Virus record (IMG/VR): IMGVR_UViG_3300020167_000005
Span: 1 to 32,164 of that record
DNA length: 32,164 bases
DNA from: a virus
Direction: 5' to 3' (one strand)
The notes beneath the pieces are model-generated. The model had not been told where the DNA came from and did no database searches. It saw nothing but the letters and a program-made list of their open reading frames with translations. This document shows positions 24,491 through 30,178 of the stretch, piece by piece; the first letter of the stretch is position 1; every line of letters begins with the position of its first letter. Both the position numbers and the translations under genes were made by a program.

Positions 24491-24507
24491 CCCAAATCAA
24501 CTCCGAC

Positions 24508-24535
24508 GCCGAGCGGAAGAATCTCGGCACTTTTT
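24508..24535 (+). terminator. Rho-independent terminator after ERF
   Basis: GCCGAG (24508-24513) pairs with CTCGGC (24523-24528) around a nine-base loop, followed by AC and five T. It lies 18 bases after the ERF stop and ends three bases before the next ATG, so readthrough rather than a new promoter probably feeds downstream genes. Confidence 0.7.
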
Positions 24536-24538
24536 CAA

Positions 24539-24949
24539 ATGATCTGCAAAACTCTACTAGAACAAGGCTGGAAGGAATACCCTAACCAGTTTAAGCAATA
24601 CGCTCGCTGCTTATATAAGCGGTTTGCGACACCTACATCCTGCGCCCTTAATCAAGGGAAAGATGGAATCCAAATAGAAGTGTCAGTGTCAGAATGGAAG
24701 GGTGCAGAAAGCTGCGAACTAGAACTAGGCGGCGAACTTGCCGATGGAACTTGGATGAATTTTCACAACCACGGACTACCAAAAGACATTGATGTCGTGC
24801 TGGCTCTAATTCCGAGGATGCTCATGGTCTGGGAAGCTTCAAACAAAGGACAGCTAGAACTCATGGCCGAGCGAGGCGCGAAGGCGTGGAAGGATGTGCC
24901 AGACGCCAGCGCATGGGTGGAAGAGCTAAGAGGGAACGACGCCCCATGA
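24539..24949 (+). CDS. Hypothetical protein between ERF and the RusA-like gene
   Basis: The 136-residue product has mixed alpha/beta character: an N-terminal Trp/Tyr/Cys-rich part (KQYARCLYKRF), a central acidic beta region (IQIEVSVSEWKGAESCELEL) and C-terminal helices. No signal peptide or known motif is visible. The start directly follows the terminator T-tract. The ATGA junction with the next gene implies shared translation and possibly a shared role in recombination. Confidence 0.7.
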   Translation: MICKTLLEQGWKEYPNQFKQYARCLYKRFATPTSCALNQGKDGIQIEVSVSEWKGAESCELELGGELADGTWMNFHNHGLPKDIDVVLALIPRMLMVWEASNKGQLELMAERGAKAWKDVPDASAWVEELRGNDAP

Positions 24950-25317
24950 TACCAGTAGAAATGACCGACGCAATGCGGCGCTGCATGCACCGCGAGCCAA
25001 CCCTTAAACCAAATGCTAACCATAACACTAACGATACCGGGAAAACTCCCATCCCTCAACGCACTGCTGGCAATGCAACACTGGTCGAGGCACAAGTTCA
25101 AAGCGGAACTGGCGACCGTATTCTCATCCGCATTGAGAGCGTCAGAAAACGACTCCTGGATGAGGACAACCTTGTTTCCAAATATCACACAGACCTTTGC
25201 CGATACTCTGGACTCATACCTTCGGACGCGCCGGGAGTCTGCAAAATTGAAACAAGCCAACGCAAAGCCGAGAAAGGCGAAGAGGAGAGGACGGAGATAA
25301 CCATTAATTACCCGTGA
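24946..25317 (+). CDS. RusA-like Holliday junction resolvase
   Basis: The 123-residue product starts in an ATGA overlap. Its C-terminal half shows the RusA pattern: IRIE strand, LDEDNL with D72 and D74, and LIPSDAP with D94, followed by a SQRKAEKGEEERTEITI strand. E. coli RusA uses Asp at 70, 72 and 91 with nearly identical spacing. RusA cuts four-way junctions symmetrically and would resolve concatemers made by ERF recombination. The first ~55 residues are low in structure and not RusA-like; the RusA-like N-terminus appears in another frame (25013-25300). Either the N-terminus has diverged or the locus is frameshifted. Confidence 0.6.
   Translation: MIPVEMTDAMRRCMHREPTLKPNANHNTNDTGKTPIPQRTAGNATLVEAQVQSGTGDRILIRIESVRKRLLDEDNLVSKYHTDLCRYSGLIPSDAPGVCKIETSQRKAEKGEEERTEITINYP
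25013..25300 (+). CDS. Second-frame ORF overlapping the RusA-like gene
   Basis: In the frame one base ahead of the RusA-like gene, a 95-residue ORF begins with an I-T-L-x-I-P-G-K-L-P-S-L-N segment and an MQHW motif. This resembles the N-terminal strand and Asn loop of RusA proteins. The rest turns Thr/Arg/Lys-rich and lacks the catalytic Asp residues. It may be the displaced N-terminal part of the resolvase, an independent overlapping gene, or a relic. The start has no evident ribosome site. Confidence 0.35.
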   Translation: MLTITLTIPGKLPSLNALLAMQHWSRHKFKAELATVFSSALRASENDSWMRTTLFPNITQTFADTLDSYLRTRRESAKLKQANAKPRKAKRRGRR

Positions 25318-25355
25318 AAACCATTATAAACCAAGTAACAAAACAGGAAACAATT

Positions 25356-25574
25356 ATGAGCGACCAAGACAATGAATCGTGGTGGGCAGACCAAGCCGAG
25401 AAAACCAGAGGCGAGGCCAACCCAAAGCGCAGGGTGTATCGCTGCCGAGACAGGATGTGTGGAGGCGAGGACTGCGCTACTTGTCAGGGCGAGTCAGCAG
25501 CACGGGACTTTATGAGCCAAGAGCAGCAATGGGCACAAGACTTTATGAACCAACAACAAGAAGAAGAACAATGA
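25356..25574 (+). CDS. Small Cys- and Gln-rich protein
   Basis: The 72-residue product starts at ATG 25356 behind ACAGGAAAC, a good ribosome site; a GTG at 25314 overlaps the resolvase stop and is less likely. Residues ~25-42 hold CRDRMCGGEDCATCQ, four Cys that could bind zinc or iron. The tail is Gln/Glu-rich (MNQQQEEEQ). Function unknown. Confidence 0.6.
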   Translation: MSDQDNESWWADQAEKTRGEANPKRRVYRCRDRMCGGEDCATCQGESAARDFMSQEQQWAQDFMNQQQEEEQ

Positions 25575-25720
25575 GCGAAGAACTACAAGAGCGCGCCGAA
25601 TCACTTCGGCGCATGGTCGAGACGCGTGACCTAATCATCGCAGACCTGGAGCGCGAGATCCGCGAACTGAACGCGATGCTCAACGGCGTTCCTGATCCGT
25701 CTTGGCATTATCGCGGATGA
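25571..25720 (+). CDS. Small coiled-coil protein
   Basis: The 49-residue product starts in an ATGA overlap and is essentially one amphipathic coiled coil (ERAESLRRMVETRDLIIADL and onward, residues ~5-38) with a short PDPSWHYRG tail. It resembles many small phage coiled-coil proteins; no role can be assigned. Confidence 0.55.
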   Translation: MSEELQERAESLRRMVETRDLIIADLEREIRELNAMLNGVPDPSWHYRG

Positions 25721-25721
25721 T

Positions 25722-25740
25722 GGAGGACGCACAATGACCA
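25722..25740 (+). repeat. 19-bp direct repeat over a ribosome site and start codon, copy 1
   Basis: GGAGGACGCACAATGACCA here is identical to bases 26359-26377. It contains a GGAGG ribosome site, the ATG of the gene at 25734 and the first codons. The two copies are 637 bases apart and bracket two small genes. Confidence 0.85.
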
Positions 25741-26087
25741 TTTACCATCTGACTACATTTATGAAAACACCAGAACAACTATACGCTCACCAAGCGTCAC
25801 TCCCACCTCTTCGGAGCTACTTCATCGTCTGGGAGCGGCCTCACGGCTCTTACACATGGACGCAACTTGGCGACATGTTCACCGAGCGCGATAAGGCTAA
25901 CGAGTTCGCCAAGCTCCGTGTTGACCACAAGGAGCGACCGATCTGCGACTGTGTGGTGAGTGAGTCAAAGATGGCTAGGATGCCAGCACCGGAAGGCAGT
26001 GAGCCTGTGGCATTGCTGCTATCTACCAACGCAGAGGATGAGGAGAAACATGCTTATCCTTATTACGGAAAGGGCCACGCCCGGTGA
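25734..26087 (+). CDS. Hypothetical protein with a duplicated start region
   Basis: The 117-residue product has a well-spaced GGAGG site. It contains a central aromatic strand region (YFIVWERPHGSYTWTQLGDM) and a basic/acidic mix, with no known motif. The tail is Glu/Lys-rich and ends GKGHAR. It overlaps the GTG of the next gene by four bases. Family not recognised. It lies between two identical 19-bp sequences, so it may be a cassette that can be lost. Confidence 0.65.
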   Translation: MTIYHLTTFMKTPEQLYAHQASLPPLRSYFIVWERPHGSYTWTQLGDMFTERDKANEFAKLRVDHKERPICDCVVSESKMARMPAPEGSEPVALLLSTNAEDEEKHAYPYYGKGHAR

Positions 26088-26374
26088 AAATCTACAAGAA
26101 CACCCACAAGGGCGCTCCGCTCATGGATGCCATCGACGAATACGCAAGCAACTACGAGAAGAGAAAGGCTGTTTCGCGCATAGACCTATGGCGATGGGTA
26201 AAGGCGCATATAGCCGCGAAGCTCCGCGTGCCAGAAAAGGAAGTGACCGACAAAGACCTAGCTTATTTTGTGAGGCGCATGGGTGTCACATATCTTATTC
26301 GGCAAACTTACGGCATGACCACGGTGACTGCCGAACACATGCTGCTATGGGCAAACAGGGAGGACGCACAATGA
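26084..26374 (+). CDS. Small hypothetical protein, helical and basic
   Basis: The 96-residue product starts at a GTG (GTGA overlap). It is helix-rich (ASNYEKRKAVSRIDLWRWVK; EVTDKDLAYFVRRMG) with positive charge, consistent with a small nucleic-acid or protein-binding fold. No hallmark motif is visible. Stop and next start overlap, and the 19-bp repeat follows at 26359. Confidence 0.65.
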   Translation: MKIYKNTHKGAPLMDAIDEYASNYEKRKAVSRIDLWRWVKAHIAAKLRVPEKEVTDKDLAYFVRRMGVTYLIRQTYGMTTVTAEHMLLWANREDAQ

Positions 26375-26377
26375 CCA
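26359..26377 (+). repeat. 19-bp direct repeat over a ribosome site and start codon, copy 2
   Basis: Identical to 25722-25740. This copy covers the GGAGG site and ATG of the gene at 26371. Confidence 0.85.
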
Positions 26378-26676
26378 CGCTATTCGATTGGCAGGCCGAG
26401 CGAGACTCCGCACTGGAAACAGTAGAGCGCAACGCAGGCGAGGTGTTTAAGGAACGCGCAATGGCGTTCGCGCTGCAATGGATGGCTGGCAAAGGCATAG
26501 TCTCTGGCGAGGACATCACCGACGCATGCAAGGCCGCAAACATCGTCCCGCATACAGACCGTGCTTTCGGGCCTGTCTATCTCGCGCTCGCAAGGCAGGG
26601 TGCCATTGTGCGCGTCGGCTACATTAGCCGTCGCCGTGGACACGGTGCGCCTGCGCCAGGATGGAGGCTCGCGTGA
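26371..26676 (+). CDS. Winged-helix-like conserved phage protein
   Basis: The 101-residue product from ATG 26371 (longer frames upstream overlap two genes) ends in DITDACKAANIVPHTDRAFG and GYISRRRGHGAPAPGWRL. Many phages of Gram-negative bacteria carry small proteins with this pattern near replication or modification genes. Helices around residues 17-40 and 48-57 plus the final strands suit a winged helix. DNA binding is likely but the target is unknown. Confidence 0.7.
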   Translation: MTTLFDWQAERDSALETVERNAGEVFKERAMAFALQWMAGKGIVSGEDITDACKAANIVPHTDRAFGPVYLALARQGAIVRVGYISRRRGHGAPAPGWRLA

Positions 26677-26692
26677 GCTTTACTTTTGATCT

Positions 26693-27652
26693 ATGACAAC
26701 CACCGAACAAAAAGAATACGACCACCTTGCGAACCTATGGCACGCCACCGAGCCGATGACGGCAGTGCAAACTAAACGCATGGACGACCTGCACGCTCTG
26801 ACACTTAAGCCTGACCCAATACACATCATTAGCCTAGGTGCTGGCGTGCAGAGCAGCACGATGGCGCTGATGGCAGCCCATGGAGAGATCACGCCGCACC
26901 CTACAGCAGCGGTTTTTGCTGACACACAGGCAGAACCAGCAAGCGTCATGCGCTGGCTAGACGTTCTGGAAGGGCTGATAAACGCCGCTCCGTTTCCTTT
27001 TCCTATTGTGCGCGTAACTCGCGGGAGTTTAACAGAAGCTAGTCTCAAAATACACAATAGAAAAACCCGATCAGGAACACGGGTGCAGACAATCATCCCG
27101 GCGTTCACGCTGAACAAGAAGGACGGAACCAGAGGTATTCTTGGAAGGTCATGCACGGCTGATTTCAAGGTTGCAATGCTGTTGCGCGAGTCTCGAAAGA
27201 TAGCTGGAATCAAGCGTGGGCAAAAGACTATAGGAGTTATACAGTGGATTGGAATCTCTCTAGACGAAGCGCACCGTATGAAGCCAAGCAGGGATAAATG
27301 GGTCGAACACAGATGGCCGCTTATTGACTTAGGAATGAAGCGCCACGACTGCCTCCGATGGATGGAGCGGAATGGTTATCCTAAACCGCCGCGATCTGCG
27401 TGTGTTTACTGCCCATTTCACTCAGACGCAGAATGGACACGACTAAAGAATGAAGAGCCAGAGGAGTTTGCAGGTGCGATAGCATTTGAACGGAAGCTAC
27501 AAGCAGCGCATGAACACGACGATACTAGACGCGGCGTGCCGTATCTGCACAACTCTTGCATACCGCTAGACAAGGTTGATCTGTCTACCGACATCGAACG
27601 AGGCCAAGGAGAGCTTTTCGGCAACGATTGCACCGGACTGTGCGGAGTATGA
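26693..27652 (+). CDS. PP-loop ATPase / PAPS-reductase-like protein
   Basis: The 319-residue product has the PP-loop SLGAGVQSS (residues 47-55), FADTQAEP, the RSCTADFK motif with C153, a C236-x2-C239 pair in SACVYCPFHS and a terminal C-x3-C (CTGLC). It belongs to the N-type ATP pyrophosphatase superfamily, related to PAPS reductases and tRNA thiolation enzymes. Phage members are usually labelled PAPS reductases, but sulfate reduction is not proven for them. The extra Cys pairs suggest a metal or Fe-S site. Possible roles include nucleic-acid thiolation or other modification. The start is preceded by a weak ribosome site. Confidence 0.8.
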   Translation: MTTTEQKEYDHLANLWHATEPMTAVQTKRMDDLHALTLKPDPIHIISLGAGVQSSTMALMAAHGEITPHPTAAVFADTQAEPASVMRWLDVLEGLINAAPFPFPIVRVTRGSLTEASLKIHNRKTRSGTRVQTIIPAFTLNKKDGTRGILGRSCTADFKVAMLLRESRKIAGIKRGQKTIGVIQWIGISLDEAHRMKPSRDKWVEHRWPLIDLGMKRHDCLRWMERNGYPKPPRSACVYCPFHSDAEWTRLKNEEPEEFAGAIAFERKLQAAHEHDDTRRGVPYLHNSCIPLDKVDLSTDIERGQGELFGNDCTGLCGV

Positions 27653-27918
27653 CCAATCCACAAATCACCGCCAAGCTAACCGCCGAGCGTGCTACGCCGG
27701 AGACGGATGCTGTTTGGGCTGACAAAAGCCGCAACATCCTCGCGCACTCACACAACCTTGAGCGCCAGCGGGATGAGGCAGTAGCCGAGCGGGACGTCGA
27801 GCAAGCCGCTCGAAAGGCACTTACCAAGGCTCTGATGATCTGCATCAGGTATGCTGATAGCAGCGCAGACACGGAGCAGGCTCACGCTGCTCTGGCACTC
27901 GCTGCCAAACTGCCGTGA
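27649..27918 (+). CDS. Small hypothetical coiled-coil protein
   Basis: The 89-residue product starts in an ATGA overlap. The N-terminal ATPETDAVW is followed by a long helix (LERQRDEAVAERDVEQAARK) with coiled-coil heptads and an Ala-rich C-terminus. The T-P-x-T-D-A ... L-E-R-x-R-D-E-A pattern recurs in small phage proteins, without a known function. It ends the run before the structured region at 27961. Confidence 0.65.
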   Translation: MTNPQITAKLTAERATPETDAVWADKSRNILAHSHNLERQRDEAVAERDVEQAARKALTKALMICIRYADSSADTEQAHAALALAAKLP

Positions 27919-27960
27919 GTAACCGCTTGCAATCGGCTCAAACACAAGTATAACTCAGGT

Positions 27961-28066
27961 GCCGAAGTAGAAAGCGGCTTTTCCTTATGAGACCAACCAA
28001 CTTTCCCGTCACCGGGCCAACACTGCCAGTCTCAGGACTTTCTACCAGTGCCGGTGGCGGGCTTTT
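27961..28066 (+). ncRNA. Structured leader RNA with nested stems (possible attenuator)
   Basis: The gap 27919-28072 holds several helices. GCCG (27961-27964) pairs with CGGC (27975-27978), followed by TTTTCC. A long stem pairs CCCGTCACCGG (28005-28015) with CCGGTGGCGGG (28051-28061), one G-T pair, followed by CTTTTATT. Nested inside are CACTG/CAGTG (28021-28025 / 28046-28050) and AGTC/GACT (28028-28031 / 28036-28039). GTAGAAAG (27967-27974) is also the exact complement of CTTTCTAC (28038-28045), so an alternative fold competes. No known riboswitch consensus was recognised. Confidence 0.5.
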
Positions 28067-28072
28067 ATTGTC

Positions 28073-28717
28073 ATGAGCCTATTTATTCGAGTCCAAACAT
28101 CGTTCTGGACACACCGGAAAACCATGAGGCTACGGGCCAGAATTGGCGACTCTGCCTTTTGGCTTCCTCCTCGCCTTTGGAGCTACGCAGCAGAGAATCA
28201 GCCAGACGGAAACTTTGCAGACTATTCCGCGCAGGAATTGGCGATGCTTTTAGGATATTCGGATGATGCTCAAGCAATGCTTGAAGCATTACAAGAGCTT
28301 GGATTCATGGACGGAATGGAAATTCACGACTGGCATGACCACAACGCCTATCACCAGACTTTTGCTGACCGGGCTAAAAAAGCAGCGGAGGCCCGTTGGA
28401 GGGGAAAAGACAAGACAAGACAAGACAAGAAAGGAGACAAGCAATGCTTAAATTCTACTCAAGCAATGCTTCAAGCATCCGGCCAGAGTATTTCCAAAGC
28501 AAAAGGAACCATCCAAGACCTTCGTTCATTCTGCGTAGAGCTTGGCCTTCCCGCGTCTGACGGCGACTCCTGCTTCTACAAGTGGGAGGGGAACGGATGG
28601 AAAAACGGAACCGCTGCAATCAAAGATTGGCAGATGACGATTCGATCATGGAAAAGCGCGGGCTATCTTCCAAGTCAACGCAACGAGAAACCAAAACCTA
28701 AAGCCTCAGTCAGATGA
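28073..28717 (+). CDS. Replication initiation/helicase-loader-like protein
   Basis: The 214-residue product precedes the DnaB gene (ATGA overlap). Its N-terminal part has an all-helical, DNA-binding-like character (LWSYAAENQPDGNFADYSAQ). The middle contains IHDWHDHNAYHQTF and a basic RAKKAAEARWRGK, typical of phage replisome-organiser proteins. The C-terminal part carries FYKWEGNGWKNGTAAIKDW, which resembles DnaT/phage replication proteins that recruit the helicase. A low-complexity KDKTRQDKKGDK segment encoded by AAGAC repeats links the parts. It probably opens the origin or loads DnaB. Confidence 0.7.
   Translation: MSLFIRVQTSFWTHRKTMRLRARIGDSAFWLPPRLWSYAAENQPDGNFADYSAQELAMLLGYSDDAQAMLEALQELGFMDGMEIHDWHDHNAYHQTFADRAKKAAEARWRGKDKTRQDKKGDKQCLNSTQAMLQASGQSISKAKGTIQDLRSFCVELGLPASDGDSCFYKWEGNGWKNGTAAIKDWQMTIRSWKSAGYLPSQRNEKPKPKASVR
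28407..28426 (+). repeat. Four perfect AAGAC pentamers
   Basis: AAGAC is repeated four times inside the initiator-like gene and is followed by AAGAA. Because five is not a multiple of three, gain or loss of one unit would shift the reading frame after codon ~113 and remove the C-terminal helicase-contact half. Four units is short, so slippage may be infrequent. Confidence 0.6.
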
Positions 28718-29967
28718 CACCATCATTCCTCCGCCACGCCGAAGAATCCCAGTGTGCTGCTCTCAGCGCGCTCCGCAACAATCTGACCGAAGCCGGGGCG
28801 CTGCTCTCGACCTCGGGAGTGACCGAAGCCCATTTCTACGATCATCACCGGGAGGTTTTCACCGCGCTGATGGAGATGTGGCAGCAGGCGAAGCCCTTCA
28901 ATTTCCGCTCGCTGGCGATCCGACTACGCGAGATGGGGTCAACCATTGAGGAAACCGCGTTGCAAACCATCTTCTCTGAATCCTCACCGATGCACGCGCT
29001 TCCAGCCACCATCGGCGCGCTGATGCGTTGCGAGGCGTCCAGGCGCCTCTACAAACTCGGGCAGCGGCTTTCAGGCAGCGCGTTCGACCTCACCGCTGAC
29101 ATTGAAGAGAATCTTGCCAACGCTCGCGCTGAACTGGACGCCGTGAGCGTGGAGCCGGATCGCGAGGAAACCAGCCTGGCCTATTTTCTCAAGCAGGCGG
29201 TGCTGGAATTGGAGGGTCACTCGGCCAGTCCCGACGTGATCGAATTTGGCCTCGGCCTGGACCCGGTAGCGGGACCGTTCATGAGGGGTGATCTGATCGT
29301 GATAGCAGCCGAAACCAAGGGAGGAAAATCGGCTATTGCAGGCAACATCGTGGAAAACGTCGCTGCCGGCGGCAATCGGTGCTTGGTGTTCTCGCTCGAG
29401 ATGACGGGAGTGCAGACTGCCGAACGGATGTTGGCAAGTCAGGCGCGCGTGGACATCCGCTCGATGAAGATGCGGATGCGGATGCGCCACGAAATGCAGT
29501 TTACATCGCAGGATAGCTCCGAGTTGGCGCGCATGGAGTCTTGTGTGGCGCGGATGCGGGACTGGCCTGTGGACATCATCACGAAAAAAGGCAGTGTCGC
29601 CGCGATGTCCGCCGAGATCATCCGCCGAAAGCCTGCGCTCGCTGTGGTGGATTACGCACAGCTCACAGAGGGAATCCGCAAAGGAAACGACAACCGGGAG
29701 CGCGAGGTTGCCAGCATTTCCTCGACGCTGAAACGCGCTGCCGGGTTCGCAAACTGCGCGGTGATCCTGCTCTCACAGCTAAACGAGGACGGAAAACTGC
29801 GCGAAAGCCGCGCACTCGGTCAGGACGCAAACTGTGTGCTTTTCTTGGAGGGCGACGAAAAGGACAAGCGCACTGTGCGCGTCGGTGCTGCGCGATCCGC
29901 GCCGTCTGGTGTGGAGATCGAACTCGACTGGCGTCCGCAGTTCACCCGCTTTTCCGCAAATGACTGA
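28714..29967 (+). CDS. dnaB: DnaB-type replicative helicase
   Basis: The 417-residue product has the N-terminal DnaB helical domain (residues ~1-110) and a RecA-like core. Walker A is AETKGGKS (199-206), lacking the first Gly of the classical motif. ARGMGKT-like SLEM (227-230) corresponds to motif H1a, Walker B is LAVVDYAQL (309-317) and ILLSQLNEDG is motif H3. The hexamer unwinds DNA at phage forks and recruits primase. It is shorter than bacterial DnaB (about 470), and no primase is seen in the window. The gene overlaps the initiator-like gene by four bases. Confidence 0.95.
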   Translation: MTPSFLRHAEESQCAALSALRNNLTEAGALLSTSGVTEAHFYDHHREVFTALMEMWQQAKPFNFRSLAIRLREMGSTIEETALQTIFSESSPMHALPATIGALMRCEASRRLYKLGQRLSGSAFDLTADIEENLANARAELDAVSVEPDREETSLAYFLKQAVLELEGHSASPDVIEFGLGLDPVAGPFMRGDLIVIAAETKGGKSAIAGNIVENVAAGGNRCLVFSLEMTGVQTAERMLASQARVDIRSMKMRMRMRHEMQFTSQDSSELARMESCVARMRDWPVDIITKKGSVAAMSAEIIRRKPALAVVDYAQLTEGIRKGNDNREREVASISSTLKRAAGFANCAVILLSQLNEDGKLRESRALGQDANCVLFLEGDEKDKRTVRVGAARSAPSGVEIELDWRPQFTRFSAND

Positions 29968-30178
29968 CGCCGAGCTTGCCGAGGAAATGCACACGCTCAC
30001 CAATCAATTTGCGGATGCAGTGCGCGCTGCTCTGCCAGACGGAGTGAGTTCCGAAGAGTGGGAGGGAGCGTTCCGGTGGGCGCTGGAGAAGCCTGACAGT
30101 GTTGAGGTGCGCGCCTACGCCGAGAAGGCTCTCGCTGCGGCTACGATGGCAGCGGATAGGGAGGGTATGGGGAGATGA
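29960..30178 (+). CDS. Small acidic hypothetical protein
   Basis: The 72-residue product starts at ATG 29960, eight bases before the end of the helicase gene; the longer frame upstream overlaps the helicase and is unlikely. It is acidic, helical and Ala/Glu-rich (MTDAELAEEMHTLTNQFADA) with no motif. Its position between helicase and methylase suggests an accessory role only by context. Confidence 0.55.
   Translation: MTDAELAEEMHTLTNQFADAVRAALPDGVSSEEWEGAFRWALEKPDSVEVRAYAEKALAAATMAADREGMGR

Noticed and set aside
25041-25047. GGGAAAA slippery heptamer as a programmed frameshift site for the RusA-like locus
   Set aside because: It lies before the RusA-like N-terminal residues, so shifting there would discard the segment the fusion is meant to supply; no downstream stimulatory hairpin was seen.
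27919-28072. Possible tRNA in the gap before the replication genes
   Set aside because: No T-arm GGTTCRA consensus and no seven-base acceptor stem closing at the right distance; the stems fit an attenuator-like leader better.
28048-28266. 72-residue + strand ORF overlapping the initiator-like gene
   Set aside because: It lies within the leader stem and the initiator gene in another frame, with no motif; the initiator frame is supported by family pattern and by overlap with dnaB.
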